A stretch of 64,000 nucleotides of DNA from Dastarcus helophoroides (taxonomy: Eukaryota > Arthropoda > Insecta > Coleoptera > Bothrideridae), in NCBI GenBank assembly GCA_028583605.1, contig CM053330.1:15649539-15713538 (forward strand), given 5' to 3'. Both the position numbers and the translations under genes were made by a program. The notes beneath the pieces were generated by a model. That model searched no databases and was not told the origin of the DNA. It saw nothing but the letters and a program-made list of their open reading frames with translations. The stretch's first letter is position 1; the number at the start of each line of letters is the position of its first letter. Positions 47,331-60,400 of the stretch are shown here, in pieces.

Positions 47331-48449
47331 ATATTAAATCTTCAAAATATTTTTGCAATTTCTTCAGAGAATCCAAAAATACAAATTTTTAAGACCCAAA
47401 ATTGGATTTTTGTAATGTATCATATTTTTTGCGGAATTTCAATCTTATAGTTTTTACATCTTTTTTTTTTTCATTGTACTTTAAACTAGAAATTTTCACT
47501 ATTTCGAACGATTTTTAAATTTTTTTTTTTTCAGAATTTTCGACCTAAATATAAAAATTTTGGTTTCGCTCCGTAAGCAAATGTACTCTAGAATATAGGA
47601 TAGAAAACCTTTTAACATTAATTTCAAATTGTCGATTATTTTTTTAATATAAATTGAGATTTACTGAACTTTCGAAAATTTTTCTAAAATTCACGACTTC
47701 ACTGTATATTCTAAAATTTTACCTCTATAAATTTAAGGTTCATATAGGGTGCTTAGAAAAATTGCTACAAAGCTTAAAAGGATATAAAAACGACCAAAAT
47801 TAATAAAAAAATTTACACAAATATTGGTCTTGCTGAGTCCTTATTAGAATAATTTTCTTTATAATGAAGATAAAAAGAAACTTGTAGGCAGTTTTCAGTA
47901 AGCACAATCAAAGATTCCAGATTCCTGAATCAGAAACTAAATTATGAAAACCAAAGGTAATTTTGTTGTCAGCATTTTAAATGGAATTAGCTAAACGTTA
48001 TTTATCAGTTTAAAAATGTAGAACAACATAAATATATTAAATATAAATAAGAGCAAGCAAAGCAAATTATAGCATCCAACTCGAAGAAACTAATCTTGTT
48101 TTTGAAATGATTAAGCTAATAGTTACTTCTAAAATATCACAGCAGCATATGTCACAGATGAAGTGGTACTTCACTTCCTATTTGGTCACACTTTGAGAGC
48201 GAGCAACCAGTTATGACGATCTTAAGTTTCTTTTAAGGTATCTGCACGGAGTGATCGTGAAACTGGGTTACTTTCCGACCGGTGTGGTGCCGTTAACATC
48301 CTTCTTTTACTGTTAAACGACGGCTGCTTTTAATCGTACAGACGAAAAATAAAAGGCCAATTACTATGTTGATTATGCTTTTAACAAGTGTTTTACAACT
48401 TTTCTTCATATATTAAAAAAAAGTCAGAAGATAGAAACATGAGTGAGAG
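47331..48449. other. Upstream region of the serine protease gene
   Basis: AT-rich up to about 48100, then a more complex 350-bp stretch before the predicted start. It includes the near-palindrome TGAAGTGGTACTTCA (about 48158). CATATATTAAA (about 48407) is the only TATA-like word close to the start. The promoter is not resolved. Confidence 0.35.
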
Positions 48450-51400
48450 ATGCGCGCACTATTGCTTCTGCTGTTTACTAGTAATTCAGCGATCGGTTTT
48501 AATCTGTGGCCTCTTTGGAAGGCAGAACGGAGTGAAAAGAATATTAAAAACGTAACTAATGGACTTCACGAGACAGGTATGCTAGTGTTTTATTTTGATT
48601 TATAATTACATCCAGAGATCACAAATAAATGTTAGTGCGATATTGCATTCCATAAATTTCGGGATTATTAAATAAACTCTTTGACTTATACCATAGTGAG
48701 CAGAGATGTTTGATTTCATGTGTTTTAATCAGTAAAATCCTCTGATGGTGTTGTTCTAAATCCATAATATTCACAAATGCGTCTTTCAATTAATGGTCTG
48801 AAGTTTCTAATTAAACCTTGAACAGGCCAAGCTGCTCCATCAGCCAGAGCGCAAATGGTATGTCCTTCCATTTGCTTTGTTAGCTCTTCGATCATATCGA
48901 TTTCATCAAAGTAAGCATTTCCGCAAACAAATCTATCCATAATTTTATATATCCAGCTGCATCCTTCTCTGCATGGAGTACACTGACCGCAAGACTCATG
49001 CTTATAAAATAAACTCAATCTGGCTATACTTTTTATGACATCATGACATTTGTCGATAACAATAATAGCTGCCGTTCCAAATGAAGATTCTACCTTTAGG
49101 CAACCATCGAAATCCATTATGGTTTCCCCAACTACTTTCCTGGGTATAAGTGGAGTAGATGAACCACCAGGTATAACTGCTTGAAGATTACTCCATCCAC
49201 CAATAACCCCACCACCATGCCATTCGATTAAATATTTTAAAGGAGCACTCATTGATTCTTCCACCGTGCAAGGCGTATTTACCGCTCCTGATATATTATA
49301 CAACTTGGTTCCCTTATTGCGCTCTCTTCCAAACTGACTAAACCACGATGCACCTCTTCTGAATATAGTAGGTGCAACAGCTATAGTTTCAACATTATTG
49401 ACAGTTGTCGGGCACCCAAAAAGCCCAATATCAGCAGGAAATGGAGGTTTGAGCCTCGGTTTACCCTGCTTTCCTTCGATAGATTCAATCAAAGCTGTTT
49501 CCTCGCCACATATGTACGCGCCAGCCCCTCTATGAACGAAGACGTCAAAATCATACCCAGAACCACAAGCATTTTTACCAATAAGACCAGCATTGTAAGC
49601 TTCATGGATAGCCACTTGCAAGTTGCACGCTTCATTATAAAACTCCCCTCTGATATAAATGTAAGCAGCTTTAGCACCCATCGCTCTGCCGGCAAGCAGA
49701 GAACCTTCGATGAGTTTATGTGGCTCATGCCGCAAAATTTCTCGATCTTTGCAAGTTCCAGGTTCACCTTCGTCTGCGTTTACAGTTAGAAATCTTGGTC
49801 GGCCGTCTTCAGGTTTATTCATAAATGACCACTTCATACCGGTGGGAAAACCAGCTCCTCCTCTCCCTCGAAGACCGGAAGATTTCATTTCGCTTATAAG
49901 CCAATCTGATCCCTTGAGTAAGATTTCCTTGGTTTTATACCAATCGCCCCTTGACTTTGCCCCTTCGAGGTGCCAGTCGTATTTGCCATAGAGGTTTGTG
50001 AATATTCTGTCTTCGTCAGAGAGAGGGGTAAACGGTTTATCTTCCTTTGGTTGTTTGGTGCAAAAACTCGCTGTTGTTTTAAGGTGGAAATGGTTTAGAA
50101 TATTAAGTTTCGATTTAAAATGTTTTAAGTAAAACATCTTGACATATTTAGCTTTTCAGTTTTTCATGACGTACTGTTTGATTTGAACCATAGACGAGTT
50201 TTGTTAAATAACAGAATTTCAGTTCGTATAAAATATGCATGTATAAACACCATAAAAAGTGGTATGACATAATATCACTTCTTTTGTACTGTTTAACTTC
50301 ACTTAAGCTTGGTAAAATTCAGCAGATATGTAATTTGTTTATAACAAAGCTATGGAGCGTTTATTCTTAACTAGGATACGCTGTAAAAAATAATCTATTT
50401 TTCGAAACAATGACAAAATTTTGAGAAAAACTTCAATTATTTAGCCCTTATTGGAAATTTAAAAAGCGAAGTCAAAACCTCCAGACTGAAATAAATGTAG
50501 GCCCTCTTTAACATATTGAATTGATAAGAGCATCAGTAAACTGATTCTAGCTGCTGAGTCATCAATATCTTGCAAGTTAATCTATAATAGGAAAGATATT
50601 TTACAAAGATGAAACATCAATGCAGCAATCTCCACTGATTAAAAATAATTATCAATAAAGTAAAACTGTTTTGATTATTTAACTTTTAGGTCGCGTTTTC
50701 GTCACAATGCTTGGTTACCCATCCAACTGCGAAAGAAAAGGGAGAACACATTCTTGCACCCTAGCTCTTGCATGTTGGTTTGTCGGAGGTTCTAGTCAGG
50801 CAGGTTGTGGAGCGAGCCCATGGATAGTAGCATGCTGCGTAACAACAAAAAATAAGAACAAGCAAAATAACTTAGAGATTATAGATATTAGGTAATGTTG
50901 AGGTTAATACCGGTGAAAAAATTCCATCAATAATGCGTTTCAGAGACCACGATAATTACATCTCGCCAATACTTCAAAGGAGAACAGATTTTATGGAGAA
51001 TGAATGCGGACTTTCTGATGAAAGGATACTATCTAAAAGAATTATTGGCGGAAATGAGGCGAGGTTTGGTCAATATCCCTGGCAGGTTTACATCAAAATT
51101 GGCAGCTACCAATGTGGAGGAGTCCTGGGTAATTTCTTAACCCCAAAATACTTTTTATAATAACAATTTATTTCCGTAAAAGCTAAAATCAATTAAGCAC
51201 TAAAATGTGGTCTCACTTGGATTAGTTTTACACTTTTTTTATTATTAAACAGCGCTACTAACTATTACAATTCAATGGGAAATCGAGTTTTAATAAGCAT
51301 AAACCGCAAATTAAATTAGTAAAGAAAATGTAGTGCAACAAAGTTAACATGATAAATTTATATAAATATTGAACGAAAAATACTATCATTTTTATCACCC

Positions 51401-54400
51401 AAAAAAGAGGGAAAGCGGATAAACGAATAACAAATTTCTTATTTTGGACATCCCTCACTAGTGGTTAATGGTCAGCTGGCCATCCCTCTCAGCGGTCAGA
51501 TGAATCTTGAGTTTCATCAAAATTATTACATTTAGTTGTTTCTTTCCTCAAAATGGGTCACTACTCAAACACTGTCAAATTTTGGTGTGACCGCTATTGA
51601 GAAGTTTGCTATATTACTGCTAATATACAAACAATTTTCCTGTTTGTATGTAATTCAGAAAGAAACATCTTAAAACTTCATATAAAAAATTTACGTTACA
51701 AGTTGCATTAAAAATGCCAGTGAAAATAAATCAGAAGATCAACAACATTTGTCTAATTAAGAAGTTGAAAAGTGCATTTATCATTCTTGACCTTCAATTT
51801 TGCAACAATTTACAGTCGTAGTGTATTGACTCCGTTGCAAAATAAATATGCAAATATTTCGCACTAAACAATAGAAACATGTAATTTACAGTTTACAAAC
51901 TTTAACACCGTTGAACTGTGTCGTTTGCTAGCAAATTTCACTTATAAAATGTGTCAACAAAGTTCGTTGTTTCGCTAGAAAAAAAAGCATGACTTTATTG
52001 GATAATACAAGAAGTAAATTATCCGTGAGATTACCTTTACTTTCAGGCAAACATTCTAGTATTCTCTTACGGTAAATTTCACTGTAATTTGTAATTTGCA
52101 ACGTTCAAATGTTGTCTGATCATGTCAAAATAATGAATCCGTTTAGTTTCCAGGAGGTATGTTGCCACCGCAGCTCATTGTATTATAACAACCAAATTGA
52201 AAGATATCCTGGTTTATTTGGGAGAGCTCGACACGCAAGATACTGGAGCAGTTGAGGAATTTGCACCAGCGGAACTACACAGGGTAAATACTAGTGCTTG
52301 GAAAAATCCTTTTGTTTGCCATTTGGAAGCATATTGGAAGTAATAATTTCCAATCTTAAAATTTGTTTACACCGTTCAGCAAGAAGTTGTGGACATTTCT
52401 CAGTAGGAATAGTTTAATATTCTGCATTATATTCGAAGTGAACCAATTTATTTATGAAAAAACTGATCGACAAAAAAACAGCACTACTAGGATTTTGCTT
52501 TCCATTGTAGAACTTCTAGAATACTTTTGTTAAGTTTTCGACATTTTCCTTTGACTTATTAGTTTCAGATTCAACATTATACTTCCTTTAAAAAAGGTAA
52601 ATTTTTAAATCTAAATTGCGGGATAAATTTCTAATTACAATTTTTAATTAAAACTCGACATCTGGACCTATGTTTTGAAATGTAGACTAGGTTTATCAAA
52701 ATTTTGACTTTGATATCAAAGATTCTATAATGCACAGACCAATAAGGTTTGAACATTTATTAGATTCGAAGTTTGGAAAACAAATACCGGTTTCGATCTT
52801 GTTAGATCTCGTCAGTTTGGTATATCCAACTCGAATGCTAATAAATGTTCCGACAAGTAAGTACTAAAACATTCACAGGCGTCAAGCGAGTGACTCTTTA
52901 GTACTACCACCTATTGGTCCATAGAGAAACTATGGCCATCGCCAACAATGTCGTATGCAAGAAGAATGCAACCTAGACTACAAATTCATGCAGCCCTCCA
53001 GGCGTGTATAGTGAATCATAGGTAGCTGAACTACCAACAGTTGAAAAACTCTATGGACCAATAGGTGGTAGTACTAAAGAGTCACTCGCTTGACGCCAAA
53101 ATATGATAACGAAGGCTTTCACGGCCAGAGTCAGTACAGGATATACTTCTTCCGGGATTGGACCGTGTCAAAGAACTACTAAAAGTGTTCAACACTTTTA
53201 GTAGTTCTTTGACATGGTCCAATCCCGGAAGAAGTATATCCTGTAAAATTCAAAATAATAATCTCGAAATATAACCTGTCTATTGAAATTTCGATTCTAA
53301 GGTTGAAATTTTTAAAAAATATACAGATTCAGCTTTTAATTGAAATGATTTAAAAAATGTCAAAAATTAAAGAAAAATTTCACTTGATATTAACAAAAAT
53401 TTTCTCGAATCCTTAACATTAAAATTTAAACCCAAAATTTAAAAAAAAGATCAAATTTCAAAAAAAAGTGAAACCTGTTTACAAATATCCAACTTTAACA
53501 TGAATTTTTGAAAAAAAAGTCAAAATATAATCTATAAATTCGAGATTTCGAGAAGAAGGTCTAAAATTTGAAATCAGAGTCAAAATTTTGACAAACGTAG
53601 TCAAAATCTGGAAACGTAGGTCCAGATGTCTAGCTTTAATTTGAACTTCGAGATCTAACTCGAAATTTGACATTTTTAAATTAACGTATTTAAAATGATA
53701 TTTTTAAAAGAACTTTCGACTTTAAACTACCAAGTTTAAGAAAAACGTGTAAATTTTAAAACCCACTAAATAACGAAAATATTCATCAAGTTGTACACTA
53801 TTATTAGATGGCCAGTTTTAATACGAAATTTCAAAAAAGTCAAAATTTGGAGTTTAGATTCGAAATTTCCATAAAAACTCTCAATAACTTTGAAATAAAA
53901 GCCAATATTTTGAGAAACCAAGTTAAAACATGGACTTGGTTTTTGGGTTTAAAGTCAAAATTTAATAGAAAAATTAAGGTTTAGGTTTAAACCCAAAATT
54001 TTGAGAATAAAGTCAACATTTTAGGAAGACTTCTGAAAGATTGGTGAAACTTCGGTTAATTCGATAAGAAAAAGTAAAGTTTCAAAATTGAACTGAAAAT
54101 TTTGTGCCTTTTTTTGATATATTTTTCGAATTGTCCACACTTTTGAATTCGAAATTTTGAATTTAAGTCTCAAATTTATTGTAAAAATTTCCTTATTATC
54201 GAGTTCAAAAATTGCAAGAATAAGCTCTATAATTTTAAAAGCATATTCATAGTAGAGCAAAATTCCAAGAAAAGGTCAAAATTTGGAGAAAATGTCGCAT
54301 TTTAAGGAAAATATATTTAAAAAAAGTAGATACTTTTGCATTTATTGGCCAATTCAAATACGGCATTTTGATAAATATTGAATATTGGTTCAAAAATTCA

Positions 54401-57400
54401 AAACTTTTGAATAAATCAAAATTTCGAGCTTGTGGTGGCCAATTTAGATTTTTTTTAAATAAATCTTTTATTTCTTTCAATTTCTTCAATTTAATATAAA
54501 ATTTCTAAATTTTCGACATTTTCTAAGATTTCCGATAATTTTAACCTAAATTTTTGTGAAAATTTTAAATTAAATTCAAATCTCTTTTAAATTTAAAAAT
54601 GTTCTTCATATCTCAATCTCTTTTTTAAATTCAGAATTTGAACATTTTATAAATCTTGGTTTCTGAGCCAATTTTGATTTTTGTTTCATATTCTCTTATA
54701 ATTTTTATTTTCCCAAAATTTTAACTTTACGATATTGATGTATGTCTTATTGTGGCACTTTGACTTTTTCTTCAAATTTTGAATCCTAAGTCGACACTTT
54801 GCAAAAAAGAATTTTAACAAAAATCTCAAAATTTCAACTGCAATAACTAACTTTCGCCTTTAATCACAAAATTTATAGTTTAGTCATGCAAATTATTCTT
54901 TAGCTCGAAATTCTGAGGTTAATATCAAATTTTGACTTTATCGCTAGATTTCAAGGGAAAATCGAATTTTTGAAAAAACTTGAAAAACATTGTTAAGTTT
55001 TAAATAAGAATTTCGATAAATTTTATAACATGTATTCGAATTTCGGCTTACATATTCAAAATTTTTAAAATAATCAAAATATCAATTTTATGAAGTCGAA
55101 ATGTCAAAAGTATTATTAAAATAACTTTAGTGTTTCTTTCAAAATTTTCACTTTCACTCGAAAGTTAGACTAAAAAATAAAAACTTTCAAAATATTAACT
55201 TTTTTTGTCAAGATAAAATAAAATTTGAAATTTAACATCAAATTAAATTTGAATATTTCCGAATTTGCTTGTATACAGGGTGCCATAAATAAACAAGTAA
55301 TAGAAAAAAAAAATGAAGCATGTTTTTCTCCAAATATTGACTTTGTCTGAAAATTTTCTGTTAAAATCGAATTTCATTTTTGGTACTTCTCTGAACTTTT
55401 TTTTGAAAATGTTCGACCTTTGAGCTTAAAATATTCTAACCTGAAATTTAGAGATTTTTTATAAATCTAAATATTGAAATCGACACTTTGGGTAAAGAAA
55501 TTGAAAATTTTAAAAAGAACTTAATGTATTAATCAAAATTCAAATCTCGAATTAAACTCCAAAATATTAGCGTTTTCCCTAATTTTTTTTATTTCGAATT
55601 TGTTAACAACTGTATACAAGGTAATAATTGAAATTTGAGAATGCAAGAAAAATACGAAATTATAAATACGAGCCTAATCTAAAAAAATCATTGTCGTTAA
55701 AATTAGGGTGTTTCTTAAAATTTCCTATTTAAATTTGATATTTTTTAATTTTTTCTTAACCTTAAAATCTGAATTTTGATTTTAAAATATGTAATTTACT
55801 TTTAAATCCAAATTTTGTTTTTTTTTAATAAAAATCTTTAAAAATCTGGAATTTCTTATAGGTTTTGACTAGGGTCGTACAGTAAATTTTCTCAATATGA
55901 TGCCACTCTTCGAAATGCCGCCCCATAAAAGTTTTTTCTTTAAAACAAATAACACAATTTTTCATTATGAGATAAATGATCGATTAAGAGTTAAGTGTAA
56001 GCTTAAAGCATAACTGTCAACACATATGTGGCAATTATTTCAAAATTTCGATTAAAATATTCAATTTTTGTAACATTGTATAATAGAAAATATCGAAGTT
56101 TGTGTCGAAATTATGACCTTGAGGCAATTTCAAATTTGATCTTTTTCTTCAAATTGTGGCTTTAAATTTGAAATTTCAAGTTTATCTCAACGATTCAAGA
56201 ATAGTTTTTAATTTTAGACTTTTTTTTCAAAACAATTTTATTTTTAAAATAACGAAAATAATAAACATTTAAAGCGCTAGATAGAAGACACTTTTACAAA
56301 AAAATATTACAAAATATTTTTGAATGTAATTCTGATAATCATTTTCAACAATTAAAGTGTTTTCGAAGTAAAAAGTTCGCGCTTTTAGTTTTTATATGTT
56401 TATCTAAAATTTTGACCTTCATGTCAACATGTAGACTTTTTTCTCGAAATTTTATAAACAGTCTTTGGTAATGCAATTTGTATTTTAGCTTCCAAGTTAT
56501 TCCCGACATGTTGGGATATTTTATTTGTGTACTACTTGCTTGTAGTCAACATTCATTTGTTAAAAACAAATACATGTTTGTATGCAATTCTCAATTCTCA
56601 CCTTGACGATTTAAGAAAAGGAATGTAATGTGAAAAGTTCTACTCTTTGTGAAGAAAATCTATGAATTTTATCGACAATTTCGGTCTGTTTAAAAATTTC
56701 TACTTTTTTTTTGAAAATCTTAATTTTTTCTCGGAATTTCGAACTTTCCTAAAAAGTTTTACTTTTTATGAATGTTTATTGTTAAAAATTATAAACTTAC
56801 AAGCTTTTTAAAATTTCAACTTAAGAAGAAACACTTCGACGTTATTTTTCAAAATTTAAATACTTTAAAAATTTTAAATTGTTTGAAAATGTTCGCTTAA
56901 AATTGGCCATTTTTTAAAAATTTTGATTTTTTCAATGTTTCGCCTTTTTCTCGAAATTTTTATTTCGTTATAAATTTCGATTTTCTTCGAAGCATCCCGC
57001 TTTTTTAAAAATATCAGTTTTTTATAAATGTCGACTCTCGATTTCCGAATTTTCGACCATTTGAAAGTTTTGACTTTTTTTAAATTCCAGTCTTTTTTTT
57101 AATTTTGCCTTTTTACGCATTTCATCTTTTTTCAAAATTTTGACTTTTATAAATATTTTTTCTTGGTGGAACGGACTGGTCCTTGGTTATCTTCAAAAAT
57201 TAAAATACAGAACTTGTCCCCTGAAACCAAGTCATCTTCAGAGAGAAACGTTTCTCTCTTAAGATGACAGATTGGCTGTCGAAACGCGTTAGAGCAACCT
57301 TTGTTGTGTTTTTTTAATCTTTCTTGGTTTCAGGGGACAAGTTCTGCTTGTGACCTTTATAAATTGCGATTTAAAAAAAAATGATCTGTTTTCTTCAATT

Positions 57401-60400
57401 TTCACCGTATTTAAAAGATTTTACCTTCTACTTTTTTTAAAATGATAAATTTCGAAAATATTGACTTTATTTGAAGTTATGACTTTCTGGAAAACCGCCA
57501 CTTTTTTAAAAATATTTTCACTTCATTTAAAAATATTCACCCTTTTGCAAAATTTCGACTTTTAAAAAAAAATGTCACCTTTTTTAAATATTTCCACTTT
57601 TTCGAAATATCGCCTTTTTTACACATTTTAATTTTTTTTTCGAAATTTTGCCTTTTTCAATGTTTTGATTTTCTTTTTTTGATTCGATGTTTTTGAAATT
57701 TCATTTAATTTTTAAATCTAGTTTGAAAATTTTGAATTTTTTTGAAGATATTGGCACTTCTATTGAAAATTTCAAATTTAACAGTTTCTAGGTTTTTCAA
57801 CATTTCTACTTTTTTAACTATGAATGTTTCTTAAATTTTCGATTAGATTTTAACTTTTGAAAAATTTTACTTTGAAAAATTTCGACGTTATTGAAAATTT
57901 TTACTTATACTTTTTTGTATACTTTTTTCAACTTTTACTTAAAATTCTTTTCTAGTTTTTTTTTACATTTTTACTTTTTCAACAAATTTTAGTTTAAACA
58001 AAATTATAAAGATGTTTACTTTTTGTTTGAGTTTCGATATCTTTTTAAAGTTCGAATATTTAAAATGTTTACCTTTTCAGCTATTTTGAACTTTCAAATC
58101 TTCTTCAAAAAATTTCGTCGGTTCTGAAATTTTTCAATTTATCGTAAAAACTCGACTTGCAGAAATTTCGCTATCTTTTTTTAGTAATTTCCACTTTTTT
58201 TTTGAAATTTAGATCGATTTTCAAAAATTTGTTCTCTCAGTTTTTACTTTACGTGAAGAGTTTAACTTTTGAAAAATTCTACTTTTTAGGAAACATTTGA
58301 CCTTAATGAAATATCAAATTTTTATGGATTTTTTAAAATTTCGTATCTTTATTTTTTTTTAATTTCGACTTTTTGTCAATATTTTTATTTTTTTTTAATT
58401 TCGATTTTATTTTTAGAATGTCATTTTTCCCTCTAAATTTTAAAATTTTTGCTTGATAAGTTTTTTTGCAATTTTTTATTTTTTCAAAATGTTGACTTTC
58501 AAAATTTTGTTCTTTTCCATAATTTTCACTTTTATAAAGAATTCTAACTTTTTTATTTTTTCAAAATTTCGACTTTAAAATTTTTTTTTCATAATTTTTA
58601 CTTTTATCAAAAATTTCAACCATTTTTCAAATTTTCGACTGCTTCTCAAAATTTAGATTTTTTTTTTAAAGTTATGTCTTATTTTCGAAATTTCGACTTT
58701 TGCTCTAATTTTCTAAAAAATTTTAGTATTTCAGATTGTTTAACTTTGAACCCTTTTTAAAATTCTGTCTTGGTTTCATAGTTTTTAAATTTTTTATAAA
58801 GCCACTTTTTAAACTTACTTCTTTTTCGAAATTTTAACTTCCTTGAAATTTTTGAATTTTTTTTTCAACCTTTCGTCCTGAAATTTTGACTGTTAGCCTG
58901 AATTTTTAACTTTTTGGAATAATAACTGTTTTCTCGTTTATCTAATTCCGATGTGTATATCTTTTATTTCAAAATCCTTAAAGATATTTTTAAATTTTGA
59001 TTCTTTTTTAAAATTTCTAGTTTAGTCTCAAAAATAATAAAAATTCTAAAATGTAAGCTCAGAATTTTAAGAAAAAACGAAAATTTCGAGAAAAAACTCG
59101 ACATTTATGAAAAAATGATCAAATTTTTTTTAGTTTTTTTCCTTTTCACGAATATCAATTTTATCTCAAAATTTGGCTTTTTCTAAACATTTTTTAGTTA
59201 GCACTCAAGTTTTATTTATAATTTTCCTAATTTTAAGAAACAAAATTGATTTAGATATTTTTTTTTAGCATTTGATTTAAAAATCTTTATTTCGGCATTT
59301 TTCCCCTTTTTACTTTTTTAAAAATCTAAACGTTTTTCATTAATTGCCAGAAATAATCGAAATTTTGATAGTAAAATTAAAATGTGGAAAACGTGTCTGA
59401 ACATTATTTAAACTTACAGTATGAACTGAAAGTTTCGAAAAAAATTTTGAAAATTTCTAGAAAACACTAAAAATTTTCAATAATTGTTATTTCGCAAATT
59501 GTTAGCAAGGTCTGTATTTTTTTTTAAATTAAATATTCTCAATTTGGTACGTATAACTTTAATTTCAAACTTAAATTTTCGTCCTGACAACCAGAGGATT
59601 AATTTTGCACTGGAAATTTTGAGGTTAAAAACTGTATTGTGTGGTTAAAGTAAAAATTTCTTTAAAAAAATAACTTTAAGAAAAATATGGAAATTTGGGA
59701 GACAATATTTCAAAAATAAAATTAAAACTTCCTGAAAAAAAAAAATTTGCAGAAAAAAACCTAAATTAAAATGGATCAAAACTAAAAGAATTGAACGCAA
59801 GAAACAGTCACAATTGAAATTAAAAAAATCTAGAAGCTGTGAATACAATGAAAAACTTGAGATTAAAATCTATGTTTTTTTTCAATTTATTTAACATTTC
59901 TTCGGCCCAGTTTGGAAATATTTAAATTTTTATGGTTTGTTGACAATTTTATAAACAGATTTTGAAATGCGACTACGTGATATTTAAATTTATTGAAATG
60001 TTAAATAAATTGAAAAAAACATAATACATTTTAAAAACTGTTTATAAAATTGTCAACAAACCATAAAAATTTAAATATTTCCAAACTGGGCCGAAGAAAT
60101 GTTAAATAAATTGAAAAAAAAAACATAATATTTCCGGTCAATAAGGGTCTACCATGAAGAATTAAAATCTACTTCAAAAATTGAGAATTTGGTCGAGAAA
60201 AATTCAATTAAAAATCGTTTTCTCGAAATTAGAACCTAAGTTTCCGAGTTTTTGAGTTTACAATTAAAATTTATTAAATGAGTAGGAGTTTTAAATTGAA
60301 AGACGAAATTTTGAGAAAAATTAAAAAAAAAATCTTTCGAAACAAATTTCAAATTTTGAGAATAAAACTGAATTTTAAAATAATATTATCATACATTTCT

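Noticed and set aside
49489..49991. Open frames on both strands inside the NDUFV1-like gene
   Set aside because: They overlap conserved NDUFV1 motifs in the correct frame and have no features of their own.
50933..51160. ATG at 50933 as start of the serine protease
   Set aside because: The ATG lies within the preceding 52-bp intron. Phase continuity from exons at 48450 and 50690 gives a signal peptide and clip-like domain.
52151..52157. Acceptor TTTCCAG at about 52153 for the His exon
   Set aside because: It shifts the frame and destroys RYVATAAHC. The AG at 52145-52146 keeps the frame and yields GGVLVSRRY.
55276..55300. CAGGGTGCCATAAATAAAC as a transposon end
   Set aside because: No partner end, inverted repeat or coding remnant within reach, so too weak for a separate feature.
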